64,000 nt of DNA, taken from Taxawa tesnikishii (nom. ined.). Lineage: Eukaryota > Ascomycota > Dothideomycetes > Dothideales. Within the stretch, counting starts at the first letter, position 1, and every line of letters begins with the position of its first letter. Positions 31,300 to 42,051 of this stretch are shown piece by piece. The notes beneath the pieces were generated by a model. The model did not search any database, had not been told where the DNA came from, and was given only the letters and a program-made list of their open reading frames with translations. Position numbers and translations under genes: made by a program. Location of the stretch: contig JAPDRO010000004.1 of NCBI GenBank assembly GCA_030247885.1, positions 806,001 to 870,000 of the forward strand, written 5' to 3'.

Positions 31300-33714
31300 A
31301 TGATGGAAGTACTTCAGCCCACTCCCATTCTTCGATCGAATGCCCCATCTTGGACGGAGTATGACGATAAGGCAGCTGCTCTAAGGATCTTGCAGGAGCA
31401 CTCTGGTAATAGGCAGCACAGCTATGTTCACTCATCGATCATTGCAAAGACAGCGCCGTCCTCCTACTACAACAAGAACGGTTACCCATATGTAAATGCG
31501 AAGCAGGTACACCAGTCTTCTCACCGACACAAGAGTGGCTACGCCACAATCCGAGGCTACAGTCTGAGGGACGAACGGCGATTCGAACGAAAGGCTGGGG
31601 ACCTTTATTACCGGTTCTGTGCGTCGGACGGCTACACAAAGTACCGCCAACGTCAGCCCAAGGACAAGAAGAGCCAAGACCAAAAATGGCCCGACAATCT
31701 GGAAATAGCGTTCTTCAGAGGTATGTACCTCGTGTTGCTGACGCTCGAATGTGTTGCTTAATCTTCAAAAGCGCTCGTCAAATGGAAACCCATGGGCCGA
31801 AAGAAATACCAATGGAAACACAAATTGATGGGCAGAAACGAGCTCATCGCCGACGAGATTGAACGCCTGACCGGGGTCAAACGAACGCGAAAACAGGTGT
31901 CCAGTCACATTCAAGTCCTCAAGCCTTTCGTCGAAGATGATCCCATAAGTAAGTCGCCGACACCATGAATGGGCGAACCCACTGACGTGAGGGCAGTAAT
32001 GAGCTACCTTTCGGTCAACGATACGGGAGGTGCGGAGCCTTACGCCTACAGATCGACCAACCGACGCAGCAAGTCCTCCCATCCCGTCTCCTTCCAGATC
32101 GAACCTCCCGTCCAGAGCGACACCATCGAACCGCACCGCTTCCAGATGCTGCTCCAGAACAAACACGAAGACGCATTCCACGTTTACAGCCAGTCCTCCA
32201 CCAGATCACAGCAGGAAGACCTGTACTTCAACGGCTTCGACCGTTTCTGCCAGGAGTACCAAGACCTCGCCCACGTGCTCAGCGAACGGCCTCTGGACGG
32301 CGGCATGATCGCAATGGAAACATCTCTGTCCATCCTTTCGCCCAATCGGGTCCCAAAAGACTCCTCGCTCGGCATACAGTGGATCTTCCGCAGCCAAGCG
32401 CCGACGACGAGAAGATTGAAGTGCATCACTACCTTCTACGAGCACGGGAAATGCCGCCCAGACGACCCGTTCACGTCCGCCAACACCGATGTCTCAGTGC
32501 AGAATCTGGACAGCCAAGGGCTCGTCGAATACCAAGTCCCATTTCGCAGCCAGTTCTGGGCCACATTCTTGCATCGTTTGGGCGGTGAACTGCAGCAGGC
32601 CGAAGCCCTCGAATCTCAACCGCTCGAGCAGCACGAAAACGAGTTCTCCCGTGCGCAGATGCTCAAGTTCATGCGCAGCGGCGTCGAACAGAGCTTGCAA
32701 AATCTCGTCGCTATCTCGGAGATCATCGTTTGCAACCACGATGGTCAGGAGGAAAAGTCCATCTTGACAATCCACTGGCGCTTCAGAAAAGCCGAGGATG
32801 GTCAGCCTGGAGAGACGACGTGGAGACGGCTCTTCGTCTCCAACACCAACACCCCTACCGCCGTGCAGACCTCGCAATCTGACATTGCTAAGGCGGAGCC
32901 GGTGTACGATCCGAGCCTCTTCGACTTTGGCGGCCCGGTAGAAATCCAGCCACCCCAGGCACAACCGCCGACGCTGCAGAGTCCCATCCATTTCGAGGAC
33001 CCCACTCATGCTGCCGTCTCTCCCGCGCCGTGGACCGTCAGCATCCCCATCCTGACAGATAACGGGATGGGCGAAACCGAATATCCGGCTCTCCCATCCG
33101 CTGGCAAGGATTTCACCGGCGGCCATATCAGCATCTCGTACGATGCCGGCGCGGCAATCGATTCCTTCGACAGCACGCAGACGGAGTTGGACTTTGACAT
33201 CGACGCCGCCGACCTCGCTACCCCTGAGCTCGCTGCCGCCAACGGTTTCTCGCAGCAGGAGTACAGTCAGGCACAAGAGTATGGTCAGGCGCAGGAGTAC
33301 AGCCAGACGCACGACTACAGCCAGACACGAGAGTACCACCCGCAGACCTGCGATGTCGTCGGCGTCGGATTCGCGTCCGGAGCTGTCTTCGACCCCGCCG
33401 CGTACGGAGCGCACGTCTCGGGCGCGGAGGAGCAAGCGATGCTCGCCGCACACCACGACCTCGACGACGTGGATATCTTCCCCGCTGCGAGGTACGATGT
33501 GGCACAGACGGCCACGAGCGGTCTTGATGGATTTGCGGTCTACGCGCCCCATTACGCACGTGCGCAACAGGCGTATGCGGGCGCGAGCATGGAGGGGTTG
33601 GAAGTCAAGCAGGAGGAAGTGAGTCGGGGTGCAGTCTTTGCGGCGGATTGGAGCTTTGTACTTGCGGGAGTGTCAAGTTTGGATAGACGGTTGCGTGGAT
33701 GGGGAAGCGGATGA
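31300..33714 (+). CDS. abaA: TEA/ATTS-domain transcription factor, AbaA-like
   Basis: AbaA controls the middle phase of conidiophore development in Aspergillus and binds CATTCY. Introns 31721-31771 and 31949-31996 are removed; the protein is 771 residues, near AbaA's length. The TEA domain runs from about residue 130 to 200. It reads [20 protein letters not shown], then [20 protein letters not shown], then [20 protein letters not shown], so both DNA-contact helices are present. A C-terminal half with [13 protein letters not shown] and WRFRKAEDG follows. Around residues 605-640 there is a degenerate six-residue repeat of the form [18 protein letters not shown]. Start 31300 is one of two adjacent ATGs (31300 or 31303). 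The frame is intact. In non-conidiating relatives the family may have other roles. Confidence 0.9.
33257..33345 (+). repeat. in-frame Gln/Tyr hexapeptide repeat in the abaA-like gene
   Basis: Five degenerate 18-nt units encode [24 protein letters not shown] and REYHPQ. Units differ at the DNA level, so this is an aged coding repeat rather than a fresh slippage tract. Confidence 0.8.
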
Positions 33715-34643
33715 AGCACAGGGGCTGGGGGGGATGTTTAGTGGATGATGATTAATGGTCGATGTTTGATGCATGCATGAAACGATAATGACACTGCGTC
33801 TGTGAAAGCTCCTTTATTAGGTTTGTTGAAGATGATCTTTACGGATCTATCTGCAGCTAGTTCGCAAGACTCCCCATCGGGCTGTCGCTGCTCGAGTGCT
33901 AGAGACTCTGGTTGTTTCCATTTGGATCCTCGAAGAGCACTGTCTCCTCCCTTTTACACGATGGTGCAGTTCGTTTTGCCTATCGGTAACCTGAGCGGGT
34001 CCTCGAAGCTCAGATGTTGCCCTGGTCTAGGATCAGACATGCTCAACGGTAATCAACCTTTACTGTTTGCTTGTGATAGCATCATCTGATCGTCTGTTTG
34101 TTCGTTTCTTTCGTTGCTGCTGTTAGTCGATGGTTCGGGTCGACGACCTTGGTCAGTAAACTGTCTAACGGATTTGGCTAACGAATTTGGTTGGAGCTTC
34201 AAGTGATTGCAGGGCTGATGGACTTCGAGGCCACTTCAGAATCCTTTGAACATCCGTGACACATTCAGCATCCCTTCGAGACAGACCTGTAGAGAGCGAA
34301 AACAGGTCCGATACTTTCAACATGTGGGTTCTTTGTCCCCGGCGCACAATACTAGGCGCTACGGCGATCAAGATTGAAAGAGAAAGACAATGTACAAGTC
34401 CGCTTCTTTCACGTCACAGGTATCGAACAAGAGTGCATACAAGGCAGCATACCACCACTCGATGCTTGATATTATTCTCAGTCGCCCCTCCAACCTTTGA
34501 AGTACTACGGAACCCGTCGTTCTTGGCTCCCATCCTTCTCAAGGAAATATCAACTCTACCACATCACGAGTCTTCTCAAGCCGACAATCGAACAAATACA
34601 CACACGAACAAACACACACACAAAAAGCAAACCGAGTTCAAAA
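33715..34643. other. intergenic with the leader of the repeat-peptide gene
   Basis: No gene is supported from 33715 to 34643. The last 90 nt, rich in CACACA and lacking G, followed by TTCAAAAATGG, look like a typical fungal 5' leader for the small gene that begins at 34644. Confidence 0.5.
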
Positions 34644-34856
34644 ATGGGCTTCTACGTCGACAACTTCGGTATCCCCCACTGCGCCTTGCAAAAGTTCTGG
34701 GTCGACAACTTTGGCATTCCGCACTGCAGTCTGCAGAAGTTTTGGGTCGACAACTTCGGTATCCCACATTGCGCTTTGCAGATGCATATCGTTCAAGGCG
34801 TCGTCGTTGGGCCCGCGGCCGCTTGTACCAGAGAGGAAACACAAGAACTTCGATAG
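34644..34856 (+). CDS. tandem-repeat peptide precursor, candidate farnesylated (a-factor-type) pheromone precursor
   Basis: A 70-residue open frame has an excellent start context (AAAATGG) after a CA-rich leader. After Met-Gly it consists of three 15-residue repeats at 34650-34694, 34695-34739 and 34740-34784: FYVDNFGIPHCALQK, FWVDNFGIPHCSLQK and FWVDNFGIPHCALQM. A 23-residue tail then ends at TAG. Each unit is an 11-residue peptide ending in Cys, followed by ALQ or SLQ (so Cys-a-a-Gln, a CaaX-like box) and a Lys spacer. Rhodotorucin A precursors (RHA genes) have the same plan: an 11-residue peptide ending in Cys, a Thr-Val-Ala/Ser spacer and Lys, in tandem. Most differences between copies are synonymous, so the peptide appears to be under selection. 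There is no signal peptide, as in a-factor-type precursors. The non-CaaX C-terminal tail is unexpected. The pheromone role is inference. Confidence 0.65.
   Translation: MGFYVDNFGIPHCALQKFWVDNFGIPHCSLQKFWVDNFGIPHCALQMHIVQGVVVGPAAACTREETQELR
34650..34784 (+). repeat. three 45-bp coding tandem repeats
   Basis: Copies 1 and 2 differ in eight codons, six of them synonymously. Copies 2 and 3 differ in nine codons, seven synonymously. VDNFGIPHC is identical in all three. Confidence 0.95.
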
Positions 34857-35153
34857 AGAGACAGTAGAGATCTCAACTCCAACCATGGATGAGTGCGCTC
34901 GGCGGAAGTAGGCACTGCTCCTCACGGTACGGGAAACTGCCGGGCTGAGTCTTGATCTCAGGAGATGGAAGCGCGATGGAAGTGATTGGAGATGTGTTTT
35001 TGGTTCGATAAGATTTCGATAGCGACCTAAGGCCTGGGCGCCTACCGCGTCCAGTGGTTTCTTGTGGACAGAATCAGTCCACAGAACGCCTCGCAAAATG
35101 GATCATCTCATTAGTACTATATGGTTATACACAGTTTCCCGCACTGACGCTTC
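34857..35153. other. intergenic
   Basis: 3' flanks of the repeat-peptide gene and the convergent gene. Nothing recognised. Confidence 0.5.
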
Positions 35154-36275
35154 TCATTCGGCATAACTCGCCCATAAACTCCAAAGCTTGGTCGGCGATT
35201 CCGACAGCACCGGCGACGTCGCCCCCGGCGTCATAGCGCCGTTGGTGCCATTACTCACACTCGCTATCCTCTCAGGCTGGCTTCGCTCCGGATGCTTTTC
35301 CGGGAGTGGAGGGACAATGTCTTGCGCATATCCTATATCCACCCCTTGCGCCGCTGGTGATCTCGCCAGCGCTTTGATCAAAGTCTCTTGTGCCGTGGAT
35401 GGGACGCTGTACAAGCTGCTGTTGATGGATGTAGATTTGCTGTCGAGGAGGAAGAAGGAATGTTGGTGTATGTGCGGGTCGTGTGGTAGGAAGGAAGAAC
35501 TCAGGTCTTCGCTGATGTGTTGTCTAGACATTAAGGGTAGAGTATGTCGTGCAATGGCGTGGATTGTGACAGTTGAGGACTGCCGTACCGTGTCAGCATA
35601 TACGATATCTCGTATAGTATATGGGATGACTTACTCGCAAGGCCGTTTCCAGCGCTTGCGTATCGGTATCCAAAATATCCGTTTCAGAGATACCCAAGCC
35701 AGTTGCCGATGCCCCTAGACAGCACAGGACGCCAGCTACGCTCTGTGCGTACTTGTTCAGCCCCTGCTTTGTGTCCTCGAGGTTTGTCAGGTCGACTATG
35801 CCAGTATACACAGCAAGATTCCTGCTCATTCTTCCCGCAACGGTATAGAGATCCATCTTTGTCTGCTTGACCAGTTGCGCATCCGGCCCAATTACAGTAA
35901 CAGCATCAAAGGTATATCGTGTCAAAACTCTTTCCAGTAAGTCCCGCAAAGCATTGGACTCGGCGGAAGAGACTACTACCAGCAGAGACCTTTGTCCTGT
36001 AGCAGGAGGCGGAGCATACGAAGAAGAGGACGGAGTTGGTGAGGGGAAGGCTTTGGTGGTACAGGCGCAGCCGCTGCCGCAGCGGTCGATATAGACGTGA
36101 ATGCAGAAATGGACGAGGTCCTGGAGCCAGTTCGGTAGACCGAGCCCGACGTAGTTGAGGCGGTCAATGGTGGTGTAGCAGAGGTCCTACGAGGAGCTGG
36201 TGATCTAGGGTCTCCCACTTTCCTTAACGAACTCCGGTAATCCAGATAGGTGGGTTGTGTGCGTGAGTGGTCCAT
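35154..36275 (-). CDS. uncharacterised fungal protein
   Basis: I do not recognise the family. Start at 36275 gives MDHSRTQPTYLDYRSSLRK, then a Ser/Thr/Pro/Ala-rich linker. A folded-looking core follows: SLLVVVSSAESNALRDLLER, VLTRYTFDAVTVIGPDAQLV and LNKYAQSVAGVLCCLGASAT. One intron at 35580-35634 keeps the frame and leads to MSRQHISEDLSSSF and a hydrophilic tail. A one-base deficit at G4 36043-36046 (forward strand) splits the linker from the core. Corrected, the protein has 355 residues. The alternation of beta-type (LLVVVSS, AVTVIGP) and helical stretches suggests an alpha/beta domain. No membrane helix or signal peptide is evident. Confidence 0.6.
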
Positions 36276-37032
36276 TCTGGAGGTAGCAAGCGCAGTATTA
36301 AGGTTACAGCAAGTGAATTGGGTACGTCCGGGTATTAGTTTATTATGCTAATGCGACCAACTGTTTACCAAGTCAGTATCGTATCGTGAGTACATCCTTG
36401 CTGCGAACGTGTGCCGGCGAATTTCACGCGGCATGCGGGAAAGCAGAAAAATAGCCCCTCCATTGCAGATAAGCAGAACTGACAGACTTACATGCCAAAG
36501 GAGTGTATGTACATGCCACAAGGAAAGGTGTAAACAGAGAGAGATGTGTGAGTTATGTTGTTTGGACAGGGACAGAAACAGACGGAGATGAAACGAACCG
36601 CACGAAACGGTTCGGCGATTTTACGGAGGGGGAAACGCGGGGAAGGGGAGGCGCAAGGTCTGGAAGCCGGGTTGTGCGTGCAAGGGTTCATGCACGTCAT
36701 TAGATTGATGTTCCGCTCGAGGCGAACGCTTGGGTATGCTAGAGTACATACAGTACATGAAGAGGATGAAAGAGAACGTCCTCCCACTGCGCCCTTCCTT
36801 TTTACACAATGCTGTTTTCCCAGTCCCATGGTGTCTCGTTTTCCAACGTCGCATCCCATCCTGGTCAGCTTTGAATTGAGACGTAACGCACCCGCCGGCC
36901 GTTCTGATATTCCACGCTGGACCTTCTCAAAAGCAACTGCTCGCTTCGGGTGGTAGGCCGAGCCACCCAACCAATCCATGCTAAGGCATGGCCATATCCT
37001 GCCATCTTTCGCGGTGCTCCATCGCATTCGCA
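36276..37032. other. intergenic
   Basis: 5' flank of the preceding gene and 3' flank of the TFIIA gene. Open frames on both strands around 36490-37040 have no family resemblance. Confidence 0.45.
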
Positions 37033-38740
37033 TCACCATTCAAACTCACCCTGCGCCTTGTGGAAGACGTATCTGTGATTCAGTTAGCTTCTGAACTCTC
37101 AGTGACTTGGGACCGTTATCAACTCACTCCTTGCCATTGGCAAGCAGAATGCCGTCCTTCAGAGTACACTTCCACTTGTTCTTGACGCGCTGGACCTTGT
37201 CATAGGTACACAGCATCGAGTCAATCTCCTCGTCCTCTTCCTCTGCGTTGGCGGCCTCATCGGCCGAAGAGTCGAGATCCGAGTTGATCGCGTCTTCGTC
37301 CTCGTCTTTCACACCAGGCTTCTCGTCTTCGTCCACATCTCCATCAAGCTGCGGGATCGATGAGCTTGCGGAGGGACCAGCCACAGCTCTATGGATAGGC
37401 CTGCGCTTTCTGGACGAAGCCTTCTTTCGCTGGTCTAATGGCATCATCAGGCCGTTGTCGAGGCTCGCGGCCAGCTCTGCGACATGATCTCTCATCGTGC
37501 AGTCATTCGCAATGAGCTGCTCGGAGGTGAGCGCGCGCTTCGCGGCCATGTATTGCTGCCATTCCTCCATCGCATCGCCAGCACCGTCGGTCTGCGAATA
37601 GCCCAAATTCGAACCGTTCGCACCATTTTGCTGCTGCTGCTGGAAGCCGCCCTGGTTAAGCTGAGGGCTGACGTTTTCCTGCTTGATACGTGGCTGCTGT
37701 GCCGCTTGTTGTCGTCTCATCTGCTCGGCGTACTGTTGCTGTTGCTGCTGGTATGCCTGTTGGTTCTGTTGTGCACTTTGTGGTGGCAATTGTAGACCTT
37801 GCGGTCTTGGCTGACCTGGCAACGCTATGCCTCCTCTCTGCATCGCCCCAAGGGATGCATTAGCCTGGCTACCGAACTGTTGTTGCATATGCATTGCCGC
37901 TCTCTGCTGGGCGACGACGGGATTCATGACAGGCTGTGTGTGAGGAACATAGCCCGGCATGCCTGACTCTGTCCCCGGCTCGGCCTTGACACGTGGTGTC
38001 CCATTGCTGGGAGCCTGGGCGTTGCCTGCATAAGCGGTCATGCCAGGTGCATGGTGTGGCGTTGAGCTTGAGGGAGTTGTGGTCGCTTGAGGCGGAGGCT
38101 GTGGCTTAGGATCCCATGGCATCTGAGCCACATTGCGGGCGGACAGCTTAGCCTGCCATGTCTGTAACACATGTCAAGTCAGAATAGAAGGAGGATGAGT
38201 GTATCATGTGACGTGAGCTCGAAAAAGAAAAACGCCGGGAAATCTCCGGATGACGGGAAAGCTACGCAAAGGCCACATATAAGATTATGACAAAAGAAAG
38301 GGCAGCCCCAGCGCATTTTCCGATCCTTGAGCCCCGCCGCTTTTGCCCGCCCTTTCGCTCTCAGCAGCCAGGCAGCCGGCCAGAGTCGTGAATGCAACAG
38401 GAAACGACGACGAACTTCCATCATCAGTTGCTGTACCTCAGGATCCCGTGTCTTTTCGAAGACAACGAAGAAGCAATTGCAGACGTGATATGCTTTGATT
38501 TTGTTTGGGATGGAAAGAACGGTGAAAGCGCCTACCTGCTGGAGCTCCGTCAAAGTCTGCTGAGTGACTCCATTCTCTTCGAAGTCGGTTGACGAAGCGG
38601 AGATGACATTCTGGATGATGCTCTGGAAGATGTCTCCCTGTTCACACTACCGTCAGCTGGTCCCATCTTGACGCGCGAACGCTTTCTGCCTAGGCAGCAG
38701 AAGGGATCCAAGAATCACTGACAGCAATTGTGTTCGACAT
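37033..38740 (-). CDS. TOA1: transcription initiation factor IIA large subunit (Toa1/TFIIA alpha-beta)
   Basis: TFIIA binds TBP and DNA at Pol II promoters. Exons at 38723-38740, 38536-38637, 37128-38161 and 37033-37072 give 397 residues. The N-terminal helix domain is GDIFQSIIQNVISAS, followed by FEENGVTQQTLTELQQTWQA. The C-terminal beta domain is LCTYDKVQRVKNKWKCTLKD, then GILLANGKEYVFHKAQGEFE, ending in Trp, which is the strongly conserved TBP/DNA-contact part. Between them lie Gln-rich repeats and an acidic stretch (DVDEDEKPG, ANAEEEDEEID), as expected for this subunit. Exon 1 encodes only six residues (MSNTIA), with an atypical donor GTCAGT. The frame is intact. The neighbouring gene on the same strand starts 2.9 kb further on. 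Confidence 0.95.
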
Positions 38741-39428
38741 GGTAGCGGCTTTGCCCAACGGGTTTGACTGATCAAGAACAGGAGCTTGCTTGATATGGTA
38801 TCTACGGAAAGATGTTGCTTTGGGAGCGCTGGCGGGAGGGCGGCTCTGGATGAGGGAAAGGAGTGGAAGCGGCCTTTGTTGACAGGCCGGATTGTAGGTT
38901 ACGGTTCTGTGGTAAAGAGCGCTCCTTGGACTCGTTTATCTTTTCTTTGCCTTTGCTTCACTTCAGTTGCTTCGTCAGAGCCTCTGGTACTGTCTGTCGT
39001 TGATGCGCTATTGGCGTGGCAGCGTTGATGTCTTTGGACAGTTGAGAAAGTGGCGGAGATTCTTGACCCCAGCCGACGGCTGGTCCATGCGCTTTTACCG
39101 GGCTTTAACCGACCACTCAGCCAGCTTCCACCCCTTTGAAGGCGATTGCGGCAGTGAACTTGACTGTGGCAGTGCAATAGCAGAGCATTGAGTGTGAAGT
39201 TATTTTCATTGTCTCATTCACTTCTCGAGGCTTTCCCTTTTTGGGTATGCCAGATGTGACCACTTCTTCATCACCGCATTGCTCGACATCACAAGGTTGG
39301 TAGAGACCTACAACTCAGTGACCCGAGCATCATGTTCGTGAACCACATGTAGCTGAGCCTTGATCAAAGTGATGCAAGTCGGAACGGCCGTTGCCTCAAT
39401 GCTTTCGCAACACGCGGTTGACCAGCGC
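38741..39428. other. intergenic
   Basis: Promoter of the TFIIA gene and flank of the acetyltransferase relic. No gene supported. Confidence 0.5.
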
Positions 39429-40080
39429 TCAACCCAAGAGCAACGCCGCGGTCAACACAATTACTTTCACCAAGATAACCCTCGAGTTGACCTCTATGGT
39501 GTTCTGTCCCGCACCACGCATGCTCTTTTCAAACTCCTCCACTCCCTCGCCCGCCGCGTCCATCGCACTCATTCTCATCAGCGGAATCACCAGCATGCTC
39601 TCGCCCCTCTTCAGCAGCGGTAGTTCCGCCTCCACATGCACAGCATTCATCGCATCCCTGGCCTCGCCTTTCTTGCTCAAAGCCATACGTCCCTGGTCAT
39701 GCCTGTCCAAGTTCTCGTACTCCACACCGGGGGCGTCGGGGGAATTAGCGGCGATCTTACGGACCACCCGAGCTGAATCGCTAAGAGCGACGTGATATGG
39801 AGGAGTTGATGTCGTTACGACAGAGGAGGCGCCGATCATGCATCATTTACCGATGGCTACGCCTGCCCTGTACATTCAGATCAGCTGCTGCCCTCCAAGA
39901 TGCAACGTGAATGGAGGACGGGCTGCGAGATTCACATGATTGTAACACCGCCTCCGATCCAGCAATCGTCGTCAATAGTGACTTTGCCCGCCAATCTGGG
40001 GCCCAACCGTCCGTTTCTCTCTCCACTCGAGCGGGTATCCGACGCCGAAGATTTGTACCTGTTGCTGGGAATGCTGTGAG
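39429..40080 (-). pseudogene. maltose/galactoside-type O-acetyltransferase remnant (left-handed beta-helix)
   Basis: The 3' half is open from 39839 to 39429 and begins IGASSVVTTSTPPYHVALSD, then SARVVRKIA, the C-terminal coil of MAA/LacA-type sugar acetyltransferases. Upstream on the same strand, YPLEWREKRTVGPQIG and KVTIDDDCWIGGGVTI match the preceding hexapeptide coils. A 66-nt piece between them begins GTGAAT and ends ACAG, so it may be an intron; after it GVAIGK is followed by an in-frame TGA. The N-terminal region with the catalytic His is not found. The tail to 39429 is coding-like and ends in a hydrophobic stretch. I read it as a truncated gene. Confidence 0.5.
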
Positions 40081-40272
40081 AGGTTCACGCAAGGGCGCAT
40101 CTTATTGCTGCGCCATTGTTATGGATTTGATGGATCATATTGAAGACCAGGAAGGCAAGCTCTTGGTGATGGTTTGCTCGTAAGACAGAAAGGCAAGATA
40201 TAGACATACAACGCTAAAGGTGTCATAGGTACAATGGCAGGGCAACCATGTGTAACAGTGGAATTGGGTATC

Positions 40273-41717
40273 TCACGTGATGGTAGTGGAATGAACTGTC
40301 GAAGCTCTTGCCACATAATCACGTTGGCTTGAATGTCGAGTATCACGCTCCTTTGCTCTTTTGTGCTCCTTCCTCGCCTTCTTCTCCTCTTTCCGCCGTG
40401 CCTTCTCCTCCTTCGACATTGGTACTTCTGCGTTTGTGCCCTCGATCAAATTATTGGCCGCCTTCGCGGCCAGTTCCTTCTGCTTCTTGCTTGGTGTATC
40501 CTTCATGGGCGTCTCTACCGCGCCGTTGGCGGCCGATGCGGGATTGTGTTTCTCCTTCTTCCTCTTCTTTTCTTTCCTGGGTGTCTCGTCTTCCCTCTTG
40601 CGCTTCTCTCTGCCAGCCTCTTCGAGTCCTCTTGGAGTCTTGAATGTTGCCTCTGAGCTGGCCTCCCCATCTTGCATCTCGACATCTCCATCCGCCTCGT
40701 TCTCGCTGTCCCATCCCATGGTACCAACATCACCCACTCCAAATCCAGATGGCTTGTATCGCATCCGCAAGCCCATCGGTTGGGGTCGTGCATGTGTAAC
40801 GGGAGGCTGATCAACTTGCGCTGCTGCTGTGGATCCGGTTGTGTGGTTCGCTTGTTGTTTAGACAGATTCGGTAACCGAGGGAGTTGCTGCAAATGCAGT
40901 GTCATCGAGATTGGGGCTTCGACAGAAACATAATGGCTGCCTTTCTTTGCTGGAACGACAACGCGTTCTCGACCATTCTTGCCTACATTCGGAGCATTTT
41001 CCTTGGTGAACGTATAATCGCTCCCTTTGTGCGAAAGTACAGACTGGTGGCTCTCAATGCTGGCGAGAGATATTTCCTTGATCTCGGACAGTGGTGTGGA
41101 TGAAGGTGCTATAATGTGCCATACTTGGGTTGCAGGTTGCGAAAAGAGATCACGCACGGTAGAAGCGTCCGCACGCCGAAGGTCAATAGGCTTGAATCCT
41201 GCTGGAGGCGTAAACGTTGAAGGTGCCGAAGTTGCTACAGCAGAATCCGTAGGCTTTTGTAACTGTTTCGCGCCCTTCCTCGCTGAGGCTAGGGCATTGT
41301 CCTCGGACTCACTCTCGCTCTCGGATATGTCCTGATCTGCTTCCTTGCTAGTGCCATTCGCCGTCGCTGGTACTGCTGCACCACCAATGCGGCCCATTGC
41401 AGTATCCGCTGCTATCTCACCGCCCGAGTCATCGCTCTCTTCGCTGCTTTCTGTATCGTCGGGTACACGCGGGCTTGCAGGCTCGGTCTCGTCGATCTTA
41501 TTGGGATTCGGCTTCTTGGTGTTCTTTCTCTTTTCAAGGTCGCTCTCGCTGCCGCTACTCCGCCCACTGCTGCTGTCTGTTGTTGAACCCTCGCTGTCGC
41601 TTTCGACCAAAATCTCTTCGTGGTGCGGGGTGCTTTCCGTGCGGTCTCTGATAGCTTTGGCGCTTTCTTTGGGGTTTCGCCTTTCAATGGTAGACGAGTC
41701 TCCTTGGTTCTGGGCAT
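40273..41717 (-). CDS. RNA polymerase I subunit RPA34-like protein
   Basis: RPA34 (A34.5) pairs with A49 to form the TFIIF-like module of Pol I. The domain core is visible as STFTPPAGFKPIDLRRADAS, then VWHIIAPSSTPLSEIKEISL, then GSDYTF, with a conserved LRMRYKPSGFGVG segment further on. A long acidic/Ser-rich N-terminus and a Lys/Glu-rich C-terminus (KEEKARRKEEKKARKEHKRA) are typical of the family. The start at 41717 gives MPRTKETRLPLKGETPKKAP. A one-base deficit at T3 41656-41658 (forward strand) separates this from AIRDRTESTPHHEEILVESD. Corrected, the length is 481 residues. It is divergently arranged with GRC3, 334 bp away. Confidence 0.8.
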
Positions 41718-42051
41718 GGTGGGCAATGCGACTCGGTCAACGTGCGTATCGTGTGGGCAGGTCTAGCGGCTCATTCGCAGATGCGCTGCGAAAACGAATG
41801 CACGCAGGTGACGGATACGCCGCGTCTGCAAAGTTTGTGTGTCCAGTGCGAGCGCTCGAGGGACAGATTGCGACTTCTTAAGAGGTGTAAGTATGGGATA
41901 GATGTAGTTTGGTTGTATAGGTACTCAGTAAAGCGATTTGGTGAACTACCCGGAAAGCTTTCAGAAGAATTTCTGCCGAGAGCGGTGTGGTAGAGCGGCA
42001 AGCCCGAAGAAACCGTGGCAGATTTGGTATAACAATCATGAACATGGCAAC
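41718..42051. promoter_or_regulatory. shared divergent promoter of the RPA34-like gene and GRC3
   Basis: The 334 bp between the two start codons serve both genes, which act in Pol I transcription and rRNA processing. I could not find a convincing shared motif by eye. Confidence 0.45.

Noticed and set aside
34644-34856. Kex2-processed dikaritin-type RiPP or alpha-factor precursor
   Set aside because: There is no signal peptide and no Lys-Arg pair between repeats, both of which those precursors need. The Cys-a-a-Gln-Lys spacing fits a prenylated precursor better.
36488-37039. A 183-codon minus-strand open frame downstream of TFIIA
   Set aside because: No family resemblance, Cys/Arg/Ser-rich composition typical of chance frames, and it overlaps the 3' end of the TFIIA gene.
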